Shown: positions 41,632 to 51,177 of the stretch, piece after piece
Numbering within the stretch: position 1 is the first letter of the stretch
Layout: each line of letters starts with the position of its first letter
Program-made: the position numbers and the translations under genes
Assembly (NCBI RefSeq): GCF_000165395.2
Contig: NW_026261571.1
Location: 1,733,578 to 1,797,577 of the forward strand
From: Babesia bovis T2Bo
Lineage: Eukaryota > Apicomplexa > Aconoidasida > Piroplasmida > Babesiidae
DNA: 64,000 bases
Direction: 5' to 3'
The notes under the pieces: generated by a model
Databases searched by the model: none
Seen by the model: the letters and a program-made list of their open reading frames with translations, nothing else
What the model was told of the DNA's origin: nothing

Positions 41632-43329
41632 ATGGTAGAACCACATGCTTTATCAACAACAATTAAGGAATTCAGGTCTAGGAGGTTATCTTCCAAAGAA
41701 TGCACGAGTCACATCATAGATTTTAGTGACTCCCTACACATAGCGAGGGATGCATCATCATGCGCGGTGAGGTCGAACACATTGGACCTTCCGCACTTCC
41801 AACCGTCATTCTCCACGGAAATGCCCCGTGTGTCTATTGAAAACAGGCGTAGAGGTAGCTTGTTCGAATTCATAACGGCTGCAGATGGCCCGCGTGATGA
41901 CAGTGCACCCAGCAATAAAGGTCAAAATGACACGCATGGGATTGCAAAATCAGGATCCTGGCCTGAAGTCAATATAGACGAACTAGAAAGTGCATTTGAA
42001 TGTACACTGAATGTGAGAAATATCAGGAAAGCTTTGGAACCAAAGGATGGTAGAAATATGAATATACAAAAGTCAAGCAGATGTGTAGAAGCTGCTCTAC
42101 GGACGTTTAGCAAACGAAGTGGACGTGTATCTCCAAGAAGGCCAGCTTGTGTCTCTACAGGACTGCAAGCCACTAAGGATAAAAGAGGAGCACAATGGAT
42201 GCACCTAATAAAAGGTCTTAGAGTCAAACGATGGAGTCAAATACTAACTGAAACTATACGAAAACCATCGACTAATAAACTAAACGATAAAATAAAGGAA
42301 AAACCGATCAAAAAGTCAAAGGAACAAATCGTTACCAATGTAAACGGCGGAGTCGAGCCGTGGATTAACAAAGGGATAGATAAAATATTTGAAGCTGCTC
42401 TCAGAACACGCGGTCCAATAAAGCAATATGCTCGTTTCATACCGCAATCAAGTATACACGTCGTAAATAATGAAGCTGAAGCCAAACACGCCATCACTAT
42501 TACCCCGCATTGCTCAGATACGAATATAATAGAATGTATCCCTCCTTTGGAACCGATCAATTATGGTTTAATACGTATGAAAGGGTCGGTAGGTAGGATG
42601 CAAATATATGATTGCCTAGACAACGATAAGGGTCGTGTATTGAGCCTGAACCTTCTGCCAAAAGACCACCCTGCTATAGAAATCTACGAATTACTATGTC
42701 AAAATGCTCATCCAAACATCGTTAAAGTCGAAAAGGTTCTAGAAGATGAAAATGCCTTCTATGTGCTACTCGATTGTGATAACGATATGTATCTAGGTGA
42801 ATTTTACCAAAAGTGGCATAAAAATGCCTTCACATCAATATTTATCAGGAATGTAGTGCGTCAAATTCTATCTGCATTGGCATATATTCACAAAAGGGGT
42901 ATGGCGGTTTCAAGACTTAGCATGGACTCCATCACCATAAAGGAAAGTGTAGATGGATATCTAGGAGTTAAGTTAGTTCGCATTGAAAGCGTATGCCCAA
43001 AAGGAAGCATCAGTTCGGTGTTGCCACAAAATGATGTATTTACAGCACCGGAAGTACAATGTGGAGAAATAACGCCCTCCAGCGATATGTGGAGCATAGG
43101 GGTTATAATGAATGTACTTGTAGAAGGAAAACTGCCTATCATAAACAAAAAACACTCAATGAAGCATCAAAAGGGTGTTGACAAAGATCAAATACCTTGT
43201 TTTACCTCAGATATGTGGGTTCAGGAACCTGAAATGAGAGATTTCTGCCTCTCATGCCTTGAAGTAAACCAAACAAAACGCATCACATCTGCGATGGAAG
43301 CGTTGATACACCCATGGGTTAAACAATAA
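41632..43329 (+). CDS. CAMK/CDPK-like pseudokinase
   Basis: A 565-residue protein: ~310 residues of basic, Ser-rich N-terminal sequence and a kinase-like fold at ~315-564. The kinase signatures are broken. The HRD-x-K-x-x-N loop reads SRLSMDSI (427-434), so the catalytic Asp is Leu429, the Lys Met431 and the Asn Ile434. The DFG triplet reads RIE (450-452). The Gly-rich loop is degenerate and no VAIK-type Lys is seen at the equivalent strand. Structural landmarks remain: an HPNIVKVEKV strand, an AYIHKRG helix end, TAPEVQCG (APE), SDMWSIGVIM and a terminal HPWVKQ typical of CAMK folds. It should not phosphorylate and is probably a regulatory scaffold. No EF-hands follow. Confidence 0.8.
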   Translation: MVEPHALSTTIKEFRSRRLSSKECTSHIIDFSDSLHIARDASSCAVRSNTLDLPHFQPSFSTEMPRVSIENRRRGSLFEFITAADGPRDDSAPSNKGQNDTHGIAKSGSWPEVNIDELESAFECTLNVRNIRKALEPKDGRNMNIQKSSRCVEAALRTFSKRSGRVSPRRPACVSTGLQATKDKRGAQWMHLIKGLRVKRWSQILTETIRKPSTNKLNDKIKEKPIKKSKEQIVTNVNGGVEPWINKGIDKIFEAALRTRGPIKQYARFIPQSSIHVVNNEAEAKHAITITPHCSDTNIIECIPPLEPINYGLIRMKGSVGRMQIYDCLDNDKGRVLSLNLLPKDHPAIEIYELLCQNAHPNIVKVEKVLEDENAFYVLLDCDNDMYLGEFYQKWHKNAFTSIFIRNVVRQILSALAYIHKRGMAVSRLSMDSITIKESVDGYLGVKLVRIESVCPKGSISSVLPQNDVFTAPEVQCGEITPSSDMWSIGVIMNVLVEGKLPIINKKHSMKHQKGVDKDQIPCFTSDMWVQEPEMRDFCLSCLEVNQTKRITSAMEALIHPWVKQ

Positions 43330-43473
43330 AACCTGTCATTTAACACTGTTAGATTAAGTGCAATATAGAATTACATAAATATTTTTAACGGGGATATGTT
43401 ATGTGACGGGTGCGTGAGGCAACGGTATTGGAATATTGTTCTAGCAAATAGTTATATCTGTTATTTCATCAAA

Positions 43474-44589
43474 ATGGAAGATATTGCCAATTTCGCTATT
43501 GATGAACGAGGGCACGTCTCATACGAGGCTAGGGATAAAGTTTTTAGGCAGTTGCTGTCGCAAACGGACAATGCCGTGTGTATAGACTGTGACGCCAGAA
43601 ATCCAACATGGGTTTCTATTACATATGCTGTGTACCTGTGCTTAAATTGCTCAGGCAGACATAGGCAATTTGGCTCTCATATTTCATTCGTGAGGTCCGC
43701 CGATATGGATAAATTCACAAGGGAACAACTCATACGAATGACGCGTGGAGGAAATGCTCGTGCAAAAGCTTATTTCAGACAATGTGGACAAAATAGGAAC
43801 CCATACAACTACTCTTCACCATTGGCACTCAAGTATCCAGCGATATTGGACGCGGAGTTAGGAATTGTTAATGAAAAAGCTGGATCGTCCGGTATGCCAG
43901 GGGTAGTGCAAGAGGATCTTTTAGATTTACACGACGAAGGTGACGTCTTATCGGCCACTGTGCAGGATTCAAAGCCTCTGTCAAATGTCAACGAAACTAA
44001 CACCCGACAGACACAAATAAAGTCAATGACTTTGGCACCGGGTATGTCAAAAGGTATGCGTAACCAAGGCGTTCGATCGAATACTTATGGAGGAACATCT
44101 GCAGGATTCAGTGGAAGGGTGAATGTAGATTTTGATGCATTCGAAAAGTCAATAATGAATGAAGCCAAACAAAGGGGAAACACAATCGCAGTTAATAATC
44201 CCGTACCATTGGGTGAATCCTACAGACAATCTCCACCCATGGCGTTACAAATGAATAACACGGTTGGCAGCGCTGTGTCGAGCAATCAGCCTCAATATAG
44301 TCCACCAGATATGAGTAAATTCGCCGGACAAACAAGCATTTCGTCAGATCAGGTCTTTGGACGAGGCGCATATAGCAATACAGCCCAACGAAATGTCAAC
44401 CTAAATCCAAACAGGACTAGCATATCTTCAGATGAATATTTTGGAAGACCCCCAAAACCACGTTCTAGTGCTGAAACATTTGAAGAGCGTGCAGTGCAGA
44501 ACATCAAAGATGGTATTGCTACAGCCATAAAAGAAGGAAATAAACTAGTAGGTATGGCCAAGCAGTGGCTCAATAAGCATCAACTATAA
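43474..44589 (+). CDS. ArfGAP domain protein (Glo3/ArfGAP2/3-like)
   Basis: ArfGAPs stimulate GTP hydrolysis by Arf1 on Golgi COPI vesicles. The 371-residue protein has an N-terminal zinc module with Cys36, Cys39, Cys56 and Cys59 (C-x2-C-x16-C-x2-C), followed by the catalytic arginine in CSGRHRQFGSH (Arg64). The C-terminal ~240 residues are Ser/Asn-rich with a repeated ISSDEYFGR-like motif (ISSDQVFGRGA and ISSDEYFGRPP) and an amphipathic end (AIKEGNKLVGMAKQWL), as in ArfGAP2/3 family tails that bind coatomer. I start at the Met at 43474, where the family homology begins; the open frame starts at 43396. Convergent with the cyclophilin gene, 20 bases between stops. Confidence 0.88.
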   Translation: MEDIANFAIDERGHVSYEARDKVFRQLLSQTDNAVCIDCDARNPTWVSITYAVYLCLNCSGRHRQFGSHISFVRSADMDKFTREQLIRMTRGGNARAKAYFRQCGQNRNPYNYSSPLALKYPAILDAELGIVNEKAGSSGMPGVVQEDLLDLHDEGDVLSATVQDSKPLSNVNETNTRQTQIKSMTLAPGMSKGMRNQGVRSNTYGGTSAGFSGRVNVDFDAFEKSIMNEAKQRGNTIAVNNPVPLGESYRQSPPMALQMNNTVGSAVSSNQPQYSPPDMSKFAGQTSISSDQVFGRGAYSNTAQRNVNLNPNRTSISSDEYFGRPPKPRSSAETFEERAVQNIKDGIATAIKEGNKLVGMAKQWLNKHQL

Positions 44590-44609
44590 ATACCATGTAA
44601 ACTATATTA

Positions 44610-45289
44610 TTAAAGTTGACCGCATTGTGTAATTGTTATGGGCAATTTAGGGCGATAGTTGTCACCAACAGTAACGCTCTCCATCTTACGGAGAACCAGA
44701 ATTGAATCGTCGTCTATGAGACAACCGAAAACAACATTCTTGCCATCCATCCAATCGCAGGCTTTAGTAACAATATTAAACTGGCATCCGTTGCTGTTGA
44801 TACCTGTATTAGACATGCTTAAAATGCCACAACGTGTATGTTTCATGGTGAAGTTTTCATCCGCAAAACTGTGACCATATATACTTAGGCTTCCGGTGCC
44901 GTCACCCTTAACAAAGTCACCACCCTGTAGTATTAGATGTACAACACAACCCTATAACCAACCTGAACCATGCAATCTGCAACAACCTTGTGAAAAACGC
45001 TGCCTTTGTAACCCACTGAACAAGAATTGTGTTTAAATTCGCCCGTGCAAAATTGACGGAAGTTCTCAGCTGTACGCGGAACCTTGTCAGCAAATAATTC
45101 AATTTTCAAACGACCTGTAAAGAAATGAATAGACAAATAATTGAATTACACACCTATAGGATGCGATCCTACCTGAATGTCAAAAAAAACAACAGGATTA
45201 TTAGGGTTAGTCATGTAGTCTGCAAGATAATGTGGACCACCAAGGGGTTTATCCCCCTTTAACAAGTCGTCTACATTTACAGAACTCAT
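44610..45289 (-). CDS. Cyclophilin H-like peptidyl-prolyl isomerase with Arg-to-Lys active-site change
   Basis: Three exons: 45154-45289, 44963-45114 and 44610-44924 (introns of 39 and 38 bases) give 200 residues. The single cyclophilin domain (~31-200) follows human PPIH (USA-CyP), the U4/U6 snRNP-associated cyclophilin: [55 protein letters not shown] and [12 protein letters not shown]. Two catalytic-pocket residues are altered: the active-site Arg (FHR in active cyclophilins) is Lys88 and the neighbouring Phe (DFM) is Cys93 (DCM). The tryptophan that confers cyclosporin binding is kept. Weak isomerase activity is likely (inference). Confidence 0.88.
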
Positions 45290-45341
45290 GAGAAATGAAT
45301 ATAAATTATTCTCTAAGACGATTCACCAGATTATAGAGCGA

Positions 45342-46803
45342 TTATGTGGGTTGTGTAGGGGCGGTCTTCTGACCATTAGAACTCTCATCGGAAATGTGGA
45401 AGTCAGCATTCTCTAAATAAAACGGGTTTCGCAATAGTTTTTCCATCCACGTTTTCCATCTAAAATTGTTTGTCTGAATTCATATAAAATAGACTTACAC
45501 ATCAGTTTCGAATGTAGATGCTATCTCGGGATATATTCGAGTACGCTTAAAATTCTCCACAGAAGATTCTATATCGTCATATTCGATAAACGGAGTCTGT
45601 GGAGGTGAACAACGTCGATTGTAGGCATCGAAATATGGCTGAATACACAATGAAAATAATGTGTAACACAACCAACATGGTGTAGGAAAAGCCCCTCAGC
45701 TGGAGCTAAAGGTGTGTTGACAGCGTGCCATTTAGATAGCGCAAATTTGATCGCACATCGTGGCGCTACACCCAAGTAGACAGCATATCCCAAGCCAATC
45801 ATTTTACGTATTTGATTGTAAAGGAATGACTGCCCTGTAATTATCACTCGCACTGCATTGATCCCTATGGATTCAGATCCTTCCACCTGAGATCCGGCTT
45901 AATAACACAATTGTCGCCGTATGTAACATACCTTGATTTCGTGGATGAAGCGTTGAGTTGTTTTTTCTTCCACTTTCTGCCTCTGAGTAAAATTCTTGAA
46001 ATCATGTGAACCACAGTAGTCACTCAGAATTGACTGTAATAAAACCTGTAGTTACGTTAAAGAGATAGTGGAGATAGGTAAACACACCATGTCAACATCG
46101 CGCTCTTCAGTCGTGCCTTCATGTAAGGCAACAGATGACAATCGTTTGCAATGGATATTTTGCCTTGAATTCATATGGAGATTCATTAAATTAGACGTTT
46201 TTTCAAACGTCCGTTTGTTATCATCTTCACCACAAACATAACGATAACGAAGCAGTGAAAGTGGTATAACATATTCATACATCCGTTTGGAACACATTGA
46301 ACTAACAACGATCATTTTCAATAGATAGTAAAAATACCGTGCACAAAAACCGCGGGTCACACGTAAAACTTGAAAACAACGAATGTCATCTGGGAGAACA
46401 GTGTTGAGCCTTGAAACTAGACATTGTTCCTTCGAAATTCCAGGTTCTCCAGCCGAGAGATGCGATAGTTCAAAACGACCTCCTATATAAGTACAAGCTG
46501 CATGAACCCCTTTATCTGTACGCGAAGCTTTAGATAATTGTAATTTGCCCAAATTATTTTTATGTGACCCGTGTATTGCGTCAGTAGTTACCAAAGCATT
46601 AATAACACGTGCCTCCACGGTATCGATACCATCATCTCCAGCATCACGTTGAATTTGGAAACCATGGTAATTAGTGCCAATATAACTTAACACTATTATA
46701 CTCAACATAAAGACAAGACATACCCAAAAGCAATTGCGTACTTTGTCTTCGGAACATGAATTGTCGGCAGTGAACCTAAAGCACATTCTACATTACCATT
46801 CAT
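45342..46803 (-). CDS. TruA/Pus1-type tRNA pseudouridine synthase, seven exons, 407 aa
   Basis: Exons in transcript order: 46724-46803, 46338-46685, 46088-46301, 45932-46045, 45677-45886, 45499-45638 and 45342-45459. Introns are 36-45 bases, all GT-AG; the frame holds throughout. The enzyme isomerises uridine to pseudouridine in tRNA (and, for Pus1, mRNA and snRNA). Family features: GYIGTNYHGFQ near residue 28, the catalytic motif SRTDKGVHA with Asp84, the CSKRMYEYVIP block, DYCGSHDFKNFTQRQK, and the GQSFLYNQIRKMIG helix. All active-site residues look intact. No obvious organellar presequence. The acceptor of exon 4 could lie 12 bases downstream, which would remove four residues. Confidence 0.88.
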
Positions 46804-47347
46804 AATTGCAGGTTGAATTTAATCTGATAAAGTGCTATAGGTGATACGTTGCTGGTTGATTAATCATTCAGACACAGCAATAACACGATATTATCATCCG
46901 ACATATATGCACATCTAATTATTAAGCAACAGAATATACTGTATGATGTATAATAATTTCATCGCGTGATATTCATAGATACGACGGCACCATCACTGCT
47001 AACATAGTAAACATCTACGGTGTGTAACCAATCAATATCGATTGCGAAACATAAAAAACTGAATTTAGCATGTATAAAATGAAACAGCCAACATGTAACA
47101 GATGCCAATTGTAACCGTGAACAGAACTCTGTATTATGGGAAATTCCTATTTAAACCACTGCATGACGCATTAGCTACATTATTCGCAAGTCATTGGCAG
47201 TTCGATACGACTTCCTACGATGTTGATAGAAGATACGTCATAAAATGACTATGGCCAAAGTGTGTAATTATAGCTTATAGTTAACACCAACTACTATGGA
47301 TACAATATATCCATAATTACACATCACTAAAAAAGTCTTCTGCAAAA
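46804..47347. other. Intergenic spacer
   Basis: About 540 bases upstream of the pseudouridine synthase gene. AT-rich, no supported frame; presumably its promoter and the 3' end of the tentative gene at 47348. Confidence 0.4.
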
Positions 47348-47842
47348 TTAGCAAAAATCGACACGATTAATTGTATAAATAAATGGTGAAAGTTTCATCT
47401 TTAACAGTATGGTAAATGAACAGTTGCAGGATGAAGAATTATCCACAGTATTCATGATTTCGTGGGGTCCCTTCAGATTGTGTTCAATGGCGTAGATTTG
47501 GCAACGTTGATTTACAAAGTCGACAGCATACAGGAACAATGATCTACGGTCTTTGGACCATATTCTACACCTAAAATAAGAAGCTATGTTAATCGCTATT
47601 TCCGGGTAGATTGTACCATTCGGTATCGGTTATCATAGTTTCTTTAAACATAGTTCTAGGATAAATCGTCACATATTATTCTTTTAGGGGCTACATTATT
47701 ATAGTATCTAATTTGTGTTTTCATTCTGTAGTGTTATCGGGACTTACCTATTCTTGACGGGCACGTCGTACTTGCAGGATATATGAGGTCATTTGTATCT
47801 AAAGTGTATGCGTACTTGATAGGATAACACTGTGTCATATTG
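47348..47842 (-). CDS. Tentative small multi-exon protein of unknown function
   Basis: Two stretches look coding on the minus strand. A start-exon-like frame begins at the ATG at about 47842 (MTQCYPIKYAYTLDTNDL) and ends at a GTAAGT donor near 47746. A terminal exon ends at 47348 and contains a protein-like block (CRIWSKDRRSLFLYAVDF, then NQRCQIYAIEHNLK). A middle piece ending TDTEW can be joined to the terminal exon in frame by a 46-base intron (GTACAA...TTTTAG), but the link from the start exon needs an unusually long intron or a weak acceptor. It may be a small real gene with an exon I mis-assigned, or a decayed one. It sits at the edge between the core and the subtelomere. Confidence 0.4.
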
Positions 47843-47948
47843 ATCAATCGAGTGTTTCAGCATTATTAAGGTGCCCTTAGGCATTCCTATACTCCAGTCA
47901 AGGGAGATAACTATTCTTCTGAATTTTTGTTACTCTCCAGTACTCAAG

Positions 47949-48326
47949 ATGGATTGTATTATTGGTTTAATCGGTGTTTTCTACTTCTTTGGAGTTAGTG
48001 CCAATTCCTCTCATAGTAAGGCTACGGTGGATACATCGTCCAAAGGAGTGGGTGGTAAATTCTTTGGCAACAAGAAATTAATGATAACAGTCGGTGTTAT
48101 ACTGGCTTTAGTAATTGTTATCTGTGTTTCTATTTACTACTGTAGCAATGGTGGTGGTGGTGGTGGTGGTGGTAAATCTGGTGGGTATGCCGGTATTGTC
48201 ATCGGTATCCTTGCCATAGGAGGCATTTTGTGTTGGTTCTTCTGGAAGAAAATACGGTGCTCATTTAGCAATAAATTTGGGAGTTTGTTTGCGAAGAAGG
48301 CAGTTGAGAATGTTGTCACATCGTGA
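47949..48326 (+). CDS. Small secretory protein with two TM segments and a poly-Gly loop
   Basis: A 125-residue protein: signal peptide (MDCIIGLIGVFYFFGVSA), a short polar segment, TM1 at ~44-65, a loop encoded by eight GGT codons (48150-48173), TM2 at ~79-97 and a basic tail. I start at the Met at 47949 because it exposes the signal peptide; the frame extends to 47871. The same plan (signal peptide, short ectodomain, two closely spaced TMs, short basic tail) recurs at 54032-54544 and 61838-62317, though sequences are unlike. The GGT run is slippage-prone and may vary between strains. Confidence 0.65.
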   Translation: MDCIIGLIGVFYFFGVSANSSHSKATVDTSSKGVGGKFFGNKKLMITVGVILALVIVICVSIYYCSNGGGGGGGGKSGGYAGIVIGILAIGGILCWFFWKKIRCSFSNKFGSLFAKKAVENVVTS

Positions 48327-49143
48327 TGTGGTTGCAGTCAGATTGGATCGATTCAACTGTTGTCATAGGGGTATATCTAGTGTTAAAACAGGCGTTAATT
48401 TTTTATGGTCATAGTATGTCTGTAGTTTGTAGTTTACACGAATGAGATCTATCATTTGTATATTGATATGTTATACATGTCACAGAATTATAATAAGTAA
48501 TATCCCTGTTATCAAATGCAACGATTATTTAATGGTGCAAAATGAATTGAGCATGCTTAGTATTCGTTGAACAAATTGGCAATAAATAGCAACGGTCATC
48601 TACTATTGTGTGTTTTTAACGCCGCCACGTACGCAGTGATATGCCCGTCTTGGAACATTACATCGTTCCATAGATGACTGCCAATCTGTTGAGCAGTCGG
48701 TGTAGTGATTGAAGAAGGTATGACTATGGCTGTTTCACCCAAGGGTGCCCACCCTAGTCAACAACCAATCACATCAACGAAGAATCAGTATTCGTATGCT
48801 TATGGTGTAAAACTCAAAGCCGCATACTGGAATACAATCGCTGTCTACACAATATCCAGTTGTAACCCTATCTAAGCTGACAACACTTCTGGACCATCTA
48901 TTCTATTGCTATTCGCTTGACAACAAACTATCGTAACTAAATATTGCCCATACGTGATGATAGCCACTTTGATATCACTAATTCACAGCTTATGTATGCA
49001 GAAATGGAACTGCCTATCATGCAAAATGCCTAATGAGTTATACCGCAGAGATTATATTAATGTGTCCAATTTCATGGCATACGTTGGTGGCCTTTATTCT
49101 GTATATTTTCAAATTCCAGGAATCAGTCCTGATAGTTGTCTAA
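48327..49143. other. Subtelomeric spacer
   Basis: About 800 AT-rich bases with no supported gene. Short frames here (for example 48954-49166, plus) have no signal peptide or conserved character. Confidence 0.4.
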
Positions 49144-50469
49144 CTACTTTGCTGGATGTAACCTAGAATCATGGTAGACACCTCCCACTGATTCAGGTCC
49201 GCGAAGTTGACAGGGTTCACTGGGCTCTGGCTCCTGGGCAACTGGAGCTTGGACGTGTTCAGGAGCTTTCTTGAACCAGGAAGCCATGCGCTTCAATAAG
49301 CCGCTCTTGCGACCATAGAATATAAACAGGGCAAGTACAACTAGGAAGTAGGCAGGGATGGCCAATGAGTGGAATCCTGTAAACATGTTAACAGTGCCAA
49401 TACTCCACGATTTGTTTGCTGCCGCTGCAACAATAACCACACCTGCGATGACTACCATGGCCAATAAGAAAAGGCCTAGCATGAAGCTGCCCACTTCCCA
49501 TACAGTATGGTACTGCCCAAATGGTTTAGCTGCATGTAAACAGTATAGCCACAATCCAGTAAAAACTAGCAAAAGGAACATTATAGGGTATATGGTGTGC
49601 TCATAGTGTTTGTCTCGTCTTGTATTATCAAACTCACAGGCCAACATGGCGCATATGATACAGCCAATAACTGCACCGCCAAACAGCAAAAATATACCTT
49701 CATAGCTATTGAAAGGTGTGCAGCACATATTGACCTGGTATGCACTTATTACAAGTGCTATCAACAGTAGGTAGTTAAGAGTAGCCCTTCCCTGGTACAC
49801 TTTCCATTCCTCCTTACTCTCCATCGTGGTCATTTTCTCTTCCACTTTACCGTCCTTGTAAAACATTCCCAAATTGACTATATAGCCTATCAGGTGTATT
49901 AAATTCAGTATCGCGATCACATAGAAGGCTTTTCGGCTCCTGGTCATGCACTTGCCAAAGCAGTGTTGCTTATATGCGGCGATGATGAATCCAACAAGTG
50001 CGATTATCTGGAGTCCAGAAAAACCCATGGCGCCATAGACGCGGTGTTGAGCGTTGAAATGGGTATCTAGATTTATCTTCTTCACCCAGTCATCAGGTAT
50101 AGTAGCTAGCATAACTGCTACGAATGAACACAGCACTACCACAAAGCCTAATCCAATGAACAGGACACGCCTACGACATATAGGAGTCTCGACAAACGAG
50201 CATTTGTAGCCATACACGTGCAACAGTATATACATCACCATAATCAGAAATGATAGAGGTGTCTTAGTTTCAGATTTCAGTAGCTCTAGTTTCTCGGATT
50301 GTATCACCCATTTTTCAAAAACCGCTACTATACAATTGATCATCAAGGCGCAATAGAACCCTAGGCCCAGGACAGCAACCACCAGGAAGGTAATGGTAAT
50401 CCCCGTCAATGGCACCAGTGGTACATACTTCTCGGCGTAGCAGCCGATACCTTCCTTTATCTCTGGCAT
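49144..50469 (-). CDS. Ten-TM subtelomeric protein (mtm-like), tandem copy 1
   Basis: A 441-residue polytopic protein with ten hydrophobic segments of 18-28 residues and short loops. It begins MPEIKEGIGCY and ends with a polar tail containing LRGPESVGGVYHD, both closely matched by the neighbour at 51178 (MPGIRAGIGPY, then LRGPESSGGVFRD), so the two are paralogues with ~35-40% similarity by eye. B. bovis has a subtelomeric multi-transmembrane (mtm) family, reported to be exported to the infected erythrocyte and linked to nutrient permeability; the placement fits. The membership is inference. No signal peptide is separable from the first TM. Confidence 0.72.
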   Translation of the reverse strand: MPEIKEGIGCYAEKYVPLVPLTGITITFLVVAVLGLGFYCALMINCIVAVFEKWVIQSEKLELLKSETKTPLSFLIMVMYILLHVYGYKCSFVETPICRRRVLFIGLGFVVVLCSFVAVMLATIPDDWVKKINLDTHFNAQHRVYGAMGFSGLQIIALVGFIIAAYKQHCFGKCMTRSRKAFYVIAILNLIHLIGYIVNLGMFYKDGKVEEKMTTMESKEEWKVYQGRATLNYLLLIALVISAYQVNMCCTPFNSYEGIFLLFGGAVIGCIICAMLACEFDNTRRDKHYEHTIYPIMFLLLVFTGLWLYCLHAAKPFGQYHTVWEVGSFMLGLFLLAMVVIAGVVIVAAAANKSWSIGTVNMFTGFHSLAIPAYFLVVLALFIFYGRKSGLLKRMASWFKKAPEHVQAPVAQEPEPSEPCQLRGPESVGGVYHDSRLHPAK

Positions 50470-51177
50470 TGTGCAATGATAATAGCGATAATCAGATCAC
50501 TGTGTCGATAGCCTTTTTTAATGGCACCTTTAGATACAGGACTCGATGCGGGGAGAGTTATACCCTTGGGATAGTGTCAATCAGTAGAGTCTATATACGC
50601 ATTCCTTACACAGCTCTGTAACACATATGTCAATCTACGGATCCGATAATTGAATGACTCTGTCGTCAAGCGATATAGCTGCTAGAGCTACACAGCGCCT
50701 TTGGAGTAACCCTTAACAGAATAGGTCCAAATGGATCTCGCGCTCTGGTCAAGCTTCTTAATAGGTCTTCTCTAATACTCACAGAGACTCTTCCTGAGTT
50801 TTGTCCTATTCCTTTAGGTTTTTAGGCCAATTTAGGCTGTGTTATCCATGGCTAGCCAGGTCCCCATAGGTGCTTTCAAGGTCAAAAGTCAGTGCTAAGG
50901 AAGACATTGCACTGTAATAGTGGCGTATTAATAGTGTGTAATGCCATACTTTCATGTGTTTCACTGCACAAGGCTGCTCCTGGGTTTTCCAAGGTAGATG
51001 GTTACATGTAGTGACACTCCCTTCTAGGGTACATACCATTTGCAGCAACCCAGTTGCCTTCATTGCTGAGCATCGATGATTCCTAAAGAGAAGGCATCCG
51101 TATCCTATAGCACTGGTAATAACGCTCATATTCTCAATAGTGTTATGTACAACACGTTGCATTCCGCTCTACATCAC
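50470..51177. other. Spacer between the tandem ten-TM genes
   Basis: About 700 bases without a supported gene; the minus-strand frame at 50842-51162 is Cys/Ser/His-rich and does not continue any neighbour. It should hold the promoter of the 49144 gene. Confidence 0.4.

Noticed and set aside
48137..48319. Minus-strand proline-run frame
   Set aside because: It is the reverse complement of the GGT (poly-Gly) run in the two-TM gene.
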